Of a stretch of 32,041 nt of DNA, positions 23,296-30,685 are shown one piece after another. Position numbers and translations under genes: made by a program. How positions within the stretch are numbered: the first letter of the stretch is position 1; every line of letters starts with the position of its first letter. Below the pieces are notes generated by a model. It was not told the origin of the DNA. It saw nothing but the letters and a program-made list of their open reading frames with translations, and made no database searches. The DNA comes from Candidatus Rokuibacteriota bacterium (GTDB lineage Bacteria; Methylomirabilota; Methylomirabilia; Rokubacteriales; CSP1-6): the NCBI GenBank assembly GCA_003221515.1, contig QHSI01000059.1, positions 17,733-49,773 of the forward strand, given 5' to 3'.

Positions 23296-24264
23296 TCAGA
23301 ACCAGCGCGCCTTGTCGACCACGTTGCGCAGCGGCTGGTCGGTCAGGAAGCGCCGGCAGTTGTCGCGCAGGATCTCGAATCGCCGCTCGTCCAGGTGCGG
23401 TCCGTGCCCGGCGGTGTGCGGCGTGATGAGCACGCCGTTCATCGTCCACAGCGGATGGTCTGGTGGCAGCGGCTCCTGCTCGAAGACGTCGAGTCCAGCG
23501 CCCGCGATCTCGCCCGCGCGCAGCGCCGCCACCAGGTCGTCGAGCCGGGTCGTCATGCCGCGCCCGATGTTGATGAAGAACGCGGTGCGCTTCATGCGCT
23601 GGAAGCGCGCCCGGTGCATGAACCCCTCGGTCTCCGGGGTGTGCGGGACCGTGAGGATGACGAAGTCGGCCAGCGGCAGGAGCGAGTCGAGCGCGTCGGG
23701 GCCGTCGAGCTTCAGCACGCCCGGTGGCGCCTCGCGGCGGCGCGCGTCGACGCCCATCACGTACATGCCGAACGCCGCACAGAGCCGCGCGGCCTCGGCG
23801 CCGATCCCGCCCACGCCGACGATCAGCGCGTTGGCCTCGGGCAAGTGGATCACGCCGCTGTCGTTCGGCTCCCGGCGCCATTCGCGTCGGAGCTGGCGCG
23901 GCAAGTAGTGATGGAAGCCGCGGGCGAACGCCAGCACGAACGCCATGATGTGGGCGCCGATGTGATCGCTGTAGATCTCGCGGAAGTTGGTGACGACGAC
24001 GGGATGCGCGATCAGCGCCGACGAGTAGTAGCCGGCCGGCGGCGCGGCCTGTGGCGCCTGGAGCCACCGGAGCTTCCCGGCGTCGCGGAGCAGCGCGTCC
24101 GGGAGCGTGCCGAAGGCCGCGTCGGCGTGGCGGACGGCTCGCGCGGCGTCGTGCTCGGTCTCGGCGACCACGACCGCGATCTGCGGCACCGCGCCGGCGA
24201 GCCGTGTGGCCCAGGCGCGGGTGGTCGTGGTCTGCGGCGGCAACATCAGGAGCGTGGTCGGCAT
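23296..24264 (-). CDS. D-2-hydroxyacid dehydrogenase
   Basis: A 322-residue NAD(P)-dependent enzyme of the D-isomer-specific 2-hydroxyacid dehydrogenase family, interconverting 2-oxoacids and D-2-hydroxyacids. The start at ATG 24264 gives MPTTLLMLPP; longer frames run into the intergenic region. The Rossmann motif is GVGGIG (150-155). The catalytic triad is R235 (NIGRG), E264 (DVFEQEP) and H283 (TPHTAGH). The gene follows the MetE-like gene by 28 bases on the same strand, so they form an operon. The substrate is not predictable; glyoxylate/hydroxypyruvate-type specificity is common among relatives. Confidence 0.92.
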   Translation of the reverse strand: MPTTLLMLPPQTTTTRAWATRLAGAVPQIAVVVAETEHDAARAVRHADAAFGTLPDALLRDAGKLRWLQAPQAAPPAGYYSSALIAHPVVVTNFREIYSDHIGAHIMAFVLAFARGFHHYLPRQLRREWRREPNDSGVIHLPEANALIVGVGGIGAEAARLCAAFGMYVMGVDARRREAPPGVLKLDGPDALDSLLPLADFVILTVPHTPETEGFMHRARFQRMKRTAFFINIGRGMTTRLDDLVAALRAGEIAGAGLDVFEQEPLPPDHPLWTMNGVLITPHTAGHGPHLDERRFEILRDNCRRFLTDQPLRNVVDKARWF

Positions 24265-24292
24265 CGGTGGTCCCCTTATCGCCGCAGAGCTG

Positions 24293-25507
24293 TCAGCGCC
24301 AGAGCTGGCGGGTCGCCAGCGCCGCGCCCTGGGCGAGCGTCTCGAGCTTCGCCCACGCGATCTGTGGATGCACGCGGCCACCCAGGCCGCAGTCGGTGGA
24401 GGCGATGACCCGCTCGCGCCCCACGAGGGTGGCGAAGCGGGTGATGCGCTCGGCGACGAGCTCCGGGTGCTCGACCACGTTGGTGGCGTGACTCACGACG
24501 CCGGGCAGAATGAGCTTGCCGTCGGGCAGCTTGACGTCCTGCCACACCTTCCACTCGTGCTCGTGACGCACGTTGCCCGCCTCGAACGAATAGCCGCGGC
24601 ACTTGACGGCCAGCATGACCTCGACGATCTCGCGCATCGGGGTATCCGTCGTGTGCGGTCCGTGCCAGCTGCCCCAGCACAGATGGAACCGGATCCGATC
24701 CTCCGGCAATCCCTGGATCGCGTGGTTGAGCGCCTCCACGCGGACCATCGAGAACTTCCGGTAGTCGGCGGGGGCGGGCTCGGGATTGACCATGTCCCAG
24801 TTCTCGGCGATCGCCGGATCGTCGATTTGTAATATGAGCCCGGCGTCGACGATGGCCGTGTACTCCTCGCGCATGGCGTCGGCGCAGGCGAACAGAAACT
24901 CTTCCTCCGTCTCGTAGTACCGGTTGGCTATCCGGGAGGCGCTGCCGGGCGCGATGGAGGTCATGAAGCCCTCCGCGACACCGGCGGCCTGCAGCGCCGC
25001 CTTGAAGTTGGCGATGTCCGATTTGATCGCCTCGTGCCCCGTGTAGGTCAGCTTGCCGACGCACACGGGCCACAACGGGGCCCGCGGCCCGGTCGTGATG
25101 CCCGAGTCGGGGTCGGCGTAGGCGGCCGCGAACCGCAGTCGATCGCGACGGTCGGCGAAGCTCGTGAGCACGACTTCGCCGGGCCGCGACCGTTGGGCGG
25201 GCATGTCGTAGAGACCGCTGGTGCCGAGCTCGAGCCCTCCGAGCCGCTGGAACGAGTAGCTCCACCACGCGCGATAGTTCACGCGGTGCCCCATCGACTT
25301 GCCGAACTCGCCGTCGCCCGGTACGTCGATCCCCAGGCCCTTCTGGTGATGCACGACGTCGGCGACGCTGGAGCGCAGCTTGTCCTGGAAGCGCCGCTCA
25401 TCGGTGGCTCCGCCCGATTCGCGGGCGCGGTTGGCGTCGATCAGGTCATCGGGCCGCGGCAAGCTCCCGGCGTGACTCGTGAGGATGTGGTCCTGACTGC
25501 GCCTCAT
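24293..25507 (-). CDS. Cobalamin-independent methionine synthase-like protein (MetE C-terminal domain family)
   Basis: A 404-residue single-barrel protein of the MetE/UROD superfamily. The zinc-type ligands of MetE align: H275-x-C277 in RFHLCWGS, E309 in SFEAGN, and C373 in STDCGLGG. It lacks the N-terminal barrel of true MetE (about 750 residues). It therefore belongs to the single-domain group that includes core MetE and alkyl-transfer enzymes such as epoxyalkane:CoM transferases. A thiol alkyl-transfer role is supported; methionine synthesis itself is not. The gene leads an operon with a 2-hydroxyacid dehydrogenase. A perfect 12-bp inverted repeat lies about 60 bases upstream of its start and probably controls it. 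Confidence 0.88.
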   Translation of the reverse strand: MRRSQDHILTSHAGSLPRPDDLIDANRARESGGATDERRFQDKLRSSVADVVHHQKGLGIDVPGDGEFGKSMGHRVNYRAWWSYSFQRLGGLELGTSGLYDMPAQRSRPGEVVLTSFADRRDRLRFAAAYADPDSGITTGPRAPLWPVCVGKLTYTGHEAIKSDIANFKAALQAAGVAEGFMTSIAPGSASRIANRYYETEEEFLFACADAMREEYTAIVDAGLILQIDDPAIAENWDMVNPEPAPADYRKFSMVRVEALNHAIQGLPEDRIRFHLCWGSWHGPHTTDTPMREIVEVMLAVKCRGYSFEAGNVRHEHEWKVWQDVKLPDGKLILPGVVSHATNVVEHPELVAERITRFATLVGRERVIASTDCGLGGRVHPQIAWAKLETLAQGAALATRQLWR

Positions 25508-25568
25508 GACGTGCCCTCCCGGCGCGACGAAGAATGGCCCGCCTCGTCGGAAAGATCAAGACGCGTAT

Positions 25569-25597
25569 AGAAGTTACTTGACTGCCAAGTAACTTCT
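25569..25597. promoter_or_regulatory. Perfect 12-bp inverted repeat upstream of the MetE-like operon
   Basis: AGAAGTTACTTG (25569-25580), a five-base spacer, and CAAGTAACTTCT (25586-25597) pair without mismatch. This is a likely repressor or activator site for the minus-strand operon. The inner sequence TTGACTGCCAAGTAAC matches TTGACAGACAAGTAAC in the tetR promoter at 14 of 16 positions. It also lies about 140-170 bases upstream of the P2 promoter on the other strand. Confidence 0.65.
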
Positions 25598-25820
25598 GCT
25601 TCCCCGCGCCGGCGTTCGGGTGGTTCACGCATGCCCGCGTTCGCCGGAACAATCCTCTTTTCTCCTGTGCGCTGACGCACATCGGACGCCTTCGGCCCCG
25701 AGCGGTGCTCGTGGGCACTCGCATTGCTTAGGGGAAAGCCCGATGAGGCCCGGGCTGGTGTGTCAGCCATCCGACGTCGACGAGGTGGGCCTCCGAGGCC
25801 GTCTCTGACAGGAGGATCCG
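25598..25820. other. Intergenic region and 5' leader of P2
   Basis: TGTGCG-CTGA-CGCACA (25666-25671/25676-25681) is a palindrome about 60-70 bases before the predicted P2 start. The leader (about 25739-25820) contains GGCTG-GTGTGT-CAGCC and GGCCT-CCG-AGGCC hairpins, and TGTCAG pairing with CTGACA just before AGGAGG. It could be a structured regulatory leader; no known riboswitch was recognised. Confidence 0.45.
25713..25728 (+). promoter_or_regulatory. Sigma-54-type promoter of P2
   Basis: GGGCACTCGCATTGCT matches TGGCACG-N4-TTGCW at ten of twelve positions, with exact GG-N10-GC spacing. The predicted start is near 25739, about 80 bases before the P2 ATG. Confidence 0.6.
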
Positions 25821-26927
25821 ATGCCCAGGCGGCTGTGCATCCTTTCGGGCAACCTCATGCGGTGTGACGCGTTCATCCCGGCGCTGACGTCGTTGAGTAG
25901 GGATGACGAGCTCGAAATCGTCCGGGACCGACGGCGAGGCGCCGCTTCGAGCGAAGCGACGAATCGACCGGTCCAGGAGCGGCGCTGCCGGCCCTACCTC
26001 GATCTCGCACTGAGGGTCGATGGCTTTGCGATCGTGCCCTGGTCCCCTGAACCCGCGGCGCCGCTCCCGGCCCCAGCACCGATGCCCGCACCTTCGTCGG
26101 CGCCCCCGCCGACGCCTGACCGCTTTCGGCCCGCGTCGTCGCTCGATCGCTTCGCCATTGACGACGAGAACGAGGCCGATCGCGAGCGGCTCGAGCGCAT
26201 CCTTCGCTTCAAGCCTCGGCGCAGGGTCGGTCCGTTGGTCATGATCGTCTTCGCGACCGCGATCGTGGTCGCCGCCTTCGCGACGATGCCGGCGCTGCGG
26301 GACCGGGTGAGTCTCATCGTGCCGGACGCGCCGCGGTCTGGCGACCAGCCGACGCCTGCGGGTCAGCCAGAGGAGAGCGCGGTGGCCACGCAAACACTGC
26401 CGCCCGTCACCGAGGCCCCCGCGACGAACGCCCCGGAGCCCGCAGCCTCTCCGTCTGCCGTCGCGGCGAACACCGAACCGGACCGCGGCCGTGAGCCCCT
26501 CACGCCGGCGCCTGCGCTGCCGCCCGAGCCGAGCGCTCGAGTGGCGCGACCGCGTTCGGCACGCGTGACGCCCAGAGTCGTGCCCCCGCCGATCGCCAGC
26601 GCACGCGTCACGTCGCCGGGCCCGGTCAAACGTGAGTGGTCCCCGCCGCTGCCCGGCGTGCCCCGCGTGGAGCTGTCCCGCGCCCACGCGAGTCAGGGCG
26701 AGACGTACACCGTGCGTGTCTCGGATATCAGCGGGCGGCCGCTCGCCGGCGCCGACATCCTGCTCCTCGCGCGCATGGCCGACGGAACGGCGGCCAGCAT
26801 CCCGCTGAGCGCCGCCGAGCCCGGGACCTATCACGGAACGATGCCGCCCGGACGATCGTTGTTGGTCGATCTCCGGGTTCGCGTGACCACGAGCGACAAG
26901 CGAGTCGAGATCCCGTTCGCGCCGTGA
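25821..26927 (+). CDS. P2: DRR/ERR-domain protein with one TM helix and an Ig-like C-terminal domain; paralogue of P1
   Basis: A 368-residue protein with AGGAGG five bases before its ATG. It has the same order as P1. The N-domain is RRLCILS (3-9), DELEIVRDRR (29-38), ERR at 53-55 and DGFAIVP. It is followed by the linker element ADRERLERILRFKPRRR (119-135), one TM helix (about 138-156), and a long Pro/Ala-rich linker. The C-terminal Ig-like domain (about 293-368) carries YTVRVSD, GRPLAGADI, RMADGT, EPGTYHGTMPP and TTSDKRVEIP. Conservation with P1 is highest at the two ends and the pre-TM element; the linkers differ, as expected for true paralogues under selection. It is preceded by a good sigma-54-like promoter and followed by a histidine kinase gene about 100 bases on. 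Function unknown. Confidence 0.87.
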   Translation: MPRRLCILSGNLMRCDAFIPALTSLSRDDELEIVRDRRRGAASSEATNRPVQERRCRPYLDLALRVDGFAIVPWSPEPAAPLPAPAPMPAPSSAPPPTPDRFRPASSLDRFAIDDENEADRERLERILRFKPRRRVGPLVMIVFATAIVVAAFATMPALRDRVSLIVPDAPRSGDQPTPAGQPEESAVATQTLPPVTEAPATNAPEPAASPSAVAANTEPDRGREPLTPAPALPPEPSARVARPRSARVTPRVVPPPIASARVTSPGPVKREWSPPLPGVPRVELSRAHASQGETYTVRVSDISGRPLAGADILLLARMADGTAASIPLSAAEPGTYHGTMPPGRSLLVDLRVRVTTSDKRVEIPFAP

Positions 26928-27031
26928 GCGAATTTGGCTTGCGTTCGCCCGCCGAGCGGCGCCAGAGTAGCGCCCTCTAGCCCCGGGTCGAGCTAGCACC
27001 AACGGAACCCAATCCGCAACGAGGGCGCGCA

Positions 27032-28726
27032 GTGTTCTACACGCTCGCCGGTCGTCGATACGTCATGAGCTTGGCCGTGGTGTTCGGCCTCTATGTCCTC
27101 GCGGGCAAGGTCGGCCTCTCGCTCGCGTCCGTCCACGCCAGCGTGTCCGCCGTCTGGCCGCCGACTGGCATCGCGCTCGCGGCGCTGCTCACGCTCGGAC
27201 ATCGAGGCTGGCCCGCGATCTTCGCGGGCGCGGTCGTCGTGAACGCCACCACGGCCGGCTCGCTGGTCACCTCGTTGGGGATCGCCGCGGGCAACACGCT
27301 CGAAGCGCTGCTGGGCGCGTACCTCGTGAACCGGTTCGCCGGCGGCGCCCGCGTCTTCGACCGCGCCCCCGACGTCTTCAAGTTCGTCGGGCTCGCGGCC
27401 CTGCTGAGCACGACCCTCAGCGCCACCGTCGGCGTCGTCGTCCTGGTGCTCGGGGGCTCCGCCTCGTGGGCCGACTTCTCTCCCATCTGGTTCACCTGGT
27501 GGCTCGGCGACGCGGCCGGAGCCTTGATCTGCACTCCGCTGCTCGTGCTGTGGTCGCGCGACTGGTGGTCCGAGTCGCCGCGGGGCCATGTCCTCGAGGC
27601 CGCCGCGCTGTGGCTCTCGACGATTCTCGTCGGCCTCGCGGTGTTCGGCGAGGGCCTCGTCCACTTCGGGATCATGACGCTGCCGCTTACGTTCCTGTGC
27701 ACGCCGCCGCTCGTGTGGGCCGCCGTCCGCTTCCGCCAGCGCGAGGCGGCGACGCTGGTCGGCGTGTTGTCGGGCATCGCGATCTGGGAGACCCTCGGCG
27801 GCTCCGGCCCCTTCGTGAGCACGTCCGAGAACGAATCGCTCCTGCTGTTGCAGGTCTTCATGGGGACGGTGTCGTTGATGGTGCTGTCGGCCGCCGCGCT
27901 CGTCGACGAGCGCCTGCGCATCGAGCACGAGCGGGAGGCGCTGCTGGCGCGGGCCCAGGCCGCGCGCGCCGAGGCGGAGGGCGCCAACCGGGCGAAGGAC
28001 GAGTTCCTGACGATGCTGGGCCACGAGCTGCGCAACCCGCTCGCGGTCATCATCAGCGCGGTGAGCGTGCTCGACCGCATCGGCGGTTACGACGCGGTCG
28101 CGGACCGCGCGCGCGGCGCGATCCGCCACCAGATCACCCATCTCGGGCGGCTGGTCGGCGACCTGCTCGACCTCGCGCGCGTTAGCAGCGGCGACATCGT
28201 GCTGGCGTGTGGCCCGGTGAACCTCGGGGTGAGCGTCCGCCAGTCCGTGAGCGTCCTGGCCAGTACCGGCAAGCTCGGACGTCACGCGGTCGACGTCCAG
28301 GCGGACCCGATGTGGGTGAGCGCCGACCCGCAGCGGCTCGACCAGATCGTCGCCACCCTGATCACGAACGCGATCCGCTTCACCCCGCCCGGCGGCACGA
28401 TCCGAGTGCGCGTGGAGGGCGAGGACGCCGAGGCCGTCGTCTGCGTCGAGGACAGCGGTGTCGGGATTCCCCCAGAAGTGCTGCCGCGCGGCCTCGATCT
28501 GTTCGCCCAGGGCGAGCGCCGGCTCGACCGCGCCCCGGCGGGCCTCAGCCTGGACCTGAGCCTCGTCCGGAGGCTCGTAGAGCTCCACGGCGGCCGGGTG
28601 CAGGCGTTCAGCGTTGGCCCGGGCCGCGGCAGTAAGTTTCTCGTCCGCCTTCCCAGGATCGAGCCCTCGGCAGGTGTCGGGGAACGGCCCGGGATCGTCG
28701 CCAGCCCGCCTGTCTCCATCGTCTGA
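27032..28726 (+). CDS. MASE1-domain sensor histidine kinase
   Basis: A 564-residue membrane kinase. The N-terminal part (about 1-290) is an eight-helix MASE1 sensor, with VSAVWPPTGIALA and the FTWWLGDAAGALICTPL signature. HisKA contains the phospho-accepting H331 (GHELRNP). HATPase_c shows the N-box TLITNAIRFTPPGG and the G1 box DSGVGIP. The G2 box reads GLSLDL (504-509) where active kinases have GLGLGL, so two glycines are replaced by Ser and Asp. The H-box is intact. No receiver or output domain is attached. A GTG start is used; ATG 27065 is an alternative that shortens the first helix. Partner regulator unknown; the CheY-like protein at 31.0 kb is a candidate only by proximity. Confidence 0.9.
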   Translation: MFYTLAGRRYVMSLAVVFGLYVLAGKVGLSLASVHASVSAVWPPTGIALAALLTLGHRGWPAIFAGAVVVNATTAGSLVTSLGIAAGNTLEALLGAYLVNRFAGGARVFDRAPDVFKFVGLAALLSTTLSATVGVVVLVLGGSASWADFSPIWFTWWLGDAAGALICTPLLVLWSRDWWSESPRGHVLEAAALWLSTILVGLAVFGEGLVHFGIMTLPLTFLCTPPLVWAAVRFRQREAATLVGVLSGIAIWETLGGSGPFVSTSENESLLLLQVFMGTVSLMVLSAAALVDERLRIEHEREALLARAQAARAEAEGANRAKDEFLTMLGHELRNPLAVIISAVSVLDRIGGYDAVADRARGAIRHQITHLGRLVGDLLDLARVSSGDIVLACGPVNLGVSVRQSVSVLASTGKLGRHAVDVQADPMWVSADPQRLDQIVATLITNAIRFTPPGGTIRVRVEGEDAEAVVCVEDSGVGIPPEVLPRGLDLFAQGERRLDRAPAGLSLDLSLVRRLVELHGGRVQAFSVGPGRGSKFLVRLPRIEPSAGVGERPGIVASPPVSIV

Positions 28727-28734
28727 CCTGGAAG

Positions 28735-28766
28735 TTATGCACTCCTGTGGATAAGTCTGTTGGTAA
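28735..28766. promoter_or_regulatory. DnaA-box-like cluster
   Basis: TGTGGATAA (28746-28754) is a perfect consensus DnaA box on the minus strand. TTATGCACT (28735-28743) is an eight-of-nine match in the opposite orientation, making a TTATGCAC-TCCT-GTGGATAA inverted repeat. TGTTGGTAA (28758-28766) is a weaker third site, 12 bases on. It lies in a short AT-richer gap before an amidohydrolase gene. No dnaA, dnaN or gyrB is nearby, so an origin is not claimed. Confidence 0.45.
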
Positions 28767-28814
28767 GAGCAGGAGATAGCCTGTGAACTACATGCAAAAA
28801 TTGGCGAAGTCGTG

Positions 28815-30173
28815 ATGGCGACTTCGACGGCCCTGGCGGTGCAAGGAGCTGTCCTGATCGACGGGACTGGCCGCCCGCCGATGCAGGACGCCACAGTCGT
28901 GGTTGAGGGCGAGCGGCTGACCGCCGCGGGTCCCGCGGCGACCACGCCTGCCCCGCCCGGTGCCCAGACCATCGACGGGCGCGGCAAGTTCTTGATGCCC
29001 GGCCTGGTCGACATGCACGTGCACGTCTACACGCGCGACAAGTGGCACCCTGAGCTCTTCCTCGCCGCGGGAGTCACGACCGTGCTCGACCTCGGTGGAC
29101 AGCTCTCCGACCTCACGGCCTACCGCGGCGCCGTCGCGTCGGGCGCGCGATCCGGGCCGCGCATCCTCTTCACCGGGCCGATGCTCGAGGAAGGCGAGGT
29201 CTATCCGGGCTTCGCGGGATTCTGCCGGCACGTCGACGCCGATCGCATCGAGACCGAGGTCGACGCGCTGGCCGACGCCGGGGTCGACGGGATCAAGCTC
29301 TACGTCACGACGCGGCCCGAAACGGCGCGACGCGCCTGCGCTCGCGCGCACGCTCGCGGCTTGCCGGTCTTCATGCACCAGCACGCCACCTGGGGCGCGG
29401 AAGCCGCGCTGGCCGGCGTCGACTCCGTGGAGCACCTCAACGTCTTCGGTCAGCTGGCGCCGGCGGCGCTCAGGATGGCCGAGCCCGGGAAGCTCACGCC
29501 GTTCGAGTACGGCGGCTGGCTCTGGCGCTGGTTCGGCGACCTCGATCCGCGCGCCGACCACGTGCGCAGGCTCTACGACGCGCTGATCGGCGCCGCCACG
29601 GCCCTCGACCCGACGCTGGTGCTCTACGCCGCGCGGCCCGGCGCGCTCGGCGACGACGTCGGGGATACGTCGATGGACGATCCGGAGCGCACGCGGCTCC
29701 TGCCGCTGCTGCCGTCGCCGGTGTCCAAGGAGCTCGTCGGTCGGTGGGCCGAGCGTCGAACGGCCGCGCGCGGCGCATCCGAAGTCACCCGGGGCAAGAC
29801 CCGTCGCGCGTGGGACAACATGCTCGAGGTCGTGGGCGGCTTCCATCGCGCCGGCGGCGTGGTGCTCGCGGGGACCGACTGCCCGAACGTGGCGATCGTC
29901 TCAGGCTACTCGTTGCATCGCGAGCTCGAGCTTCTGGTGCGCGCGGGGCTCTCGCCGATGGAGGCGATCATGGCGGCCACGCGGCGCCCGGCCGAGCGGC
30001 TGGGCAAGCGCGACCTCCTCGGCACGATCATGCCCGGGCGCTCCGCCGATCTGCTCGTGCTCGCGGCCGACCCTCTGGCGGACATCCGCAACGTCCGCCG
30101 CATCGAACGGGTGATCGCGCGGGGCGTTGCGCACACCCCGGAGGCGCTGCTCGCGGGGCTGCCGAAGAGCTGA
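28815..30173 (+). CDS. Imidazolonepropionase/prolidase-like metal-dependent amidohydrolase
   Basis: A 452-residue TIM-barrel hydrolase. Metal ligands are all visible: H-x-H in DMHVHVY after the usual PGLVD, a likely carbamylated Lys in GIKLYV, His in MHQH, His in VEHLN, and the catalytic Asp in LAGTDCP. The C-terminal small beta-domain ends GRSADLLVLAADPLADI, typical of the group. Relatives cleave cyclic amides, Xaa-Pro dipeptides or organophosphates, so no substrate is named. ATG 28815 is chosen; GTG 28812 adds one residue. No signal peptide is evident, so it is probably cytoplasmic. Unlike the amidohydrolase at 18.2 kb, it is intact. A DnaA-like cluster lies 50-80 bases upstream. Confidence 0.9.
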   Translation: MATSTALAVQGAVLIDGTGRPPMQDATVVVEGERLTAAGPAATTPAPPGAQTIDGRGKFLMPGLVDMHVHVYTRDKWHPELFLAAGVTTVLDLGGQLSDLTAYRGAVASGARSGPRILFTGPMLEEGEVYPGFAGFCRHVDADRIETEVDALADAGVDGIKLYVTTRPETARRACARAHARGLPVFMHQHATWGAEAALAGVDSVEHLNVFGQLAPAALRMAEPGKLTPFEYGGWLWRWFGDLDPRADHVRRLYDALIGAATALDPTLVLYAARPGALGDDVGDTSMDDPERTRLLPLLPSPVSKELVGRWAERRTAARGASEVTRGKTRRAWDNMLEVVGGFHRAGGVVLAGTDCPNVAIVSGYSLHRELELLVRAGLSPMEAIMAATRRPAERLGKRDLLGTIMPGRSADLLVLAADPLADIRNVRRIERVIARGVAHTPEALLAGLPKS

Positions 30174-30184
30174 GGGCGTTGCCC

Positions 30185-30685
30185 TCAGCTGGCGTGGGTG
30201 AGTGGCTGCTGCGCCGAGCGGTGCTCCGCCCAGTAGCGGCACGTCTGGGCGTGTGCGACGACGACCTCCATCAAATCCGTTCCGCAGCGCGGGCACGGGA
30301 GCGCGCCGGGCTCGACGTGCGAGATCCAGCCGAGCCGATACGTGTCCTGGCACTTCTGGCAGGGCACCACGTGGTTGTTGCAACACAGGAACAGGATCGC
30401 CTTCACGTCGAGGTCGCGGAAATCGACGTGCCCCGACGCGCGCGGCACCGCGATCCAGCGATCGACCTTCAGCTCGGCGTCCGCGCCGATCCGGCGCCGG
30501 CGCTCGTTCTGACGTCGTTCCGGACCATGACCGTTCGCGTTCGATTGAACGCGGCGGTCGGCGCTCCGGCGATCGACGATTATCTTCACGCTCGCATCGT
30601 CCGCGAACGTCTGGCTCAGCGAACGACACGCATCCGGTTCGGTTTTCGGAACGACGATGAGGAGCGAGTGCCCGTTAGCCTTCAT
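30185..30685 (-). CDS. P3: DRR/ERR N-domain fused to a Cys-rich zinc ribbon
   Basis: A 166-residue cytoplasmic protein with GGAGG seven bases before the ATG. The N-terminal half has the layout of P1 and P2: strand LLIVVP (8-13), helix, strand VKIIVDRR (33-40), an ERR-rich patch (ERR at 56-58 and 61-63), then DRWIAVP. The C-terminal half is different: C101, C102, C109-x2-C112, C131-x2-C134 and C149, with two nearby histidines (H105, H145). This is a probable zinc ribbon with an extra site. It has no TM helix. It is divergently placed from the CheY/CheW operon, and a weak sigma-54-like motif on the minus strand at 30919-30934 points toward it. Function unknown; nucleic-acid or protein binding is plausible for the ribbon. 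Confidence 0.8.
   Translation of the reverse strand: MKANGHSLLIVVPKTEPDACRSLSQTFADDASVKIIVDRRSADRRVQSNANGHGPERRQNERRRRIGADAELKVDRWIAVPRASGHVDFRDLDVKAILFLCCNNHVVPCQKCQDTYRLGWISHVEPGALPCPRCGTDLMEVVVAHAQTCRYWAEHRSAQQPLTHAS

Noticed and set aside
28735-28766. Chromosomal replication origin
   Set aside because: Only two good DnaA boxes and no neighbouring replication genes or clear AT-rich unwinding element; kept only as a cluster.
26993-29014. 673-residue minus-strand frame across the histidine kinase and amidohydrolase
   Set aside because: Antisense to two recognised genes; no motif, composition as for other shadow frames.
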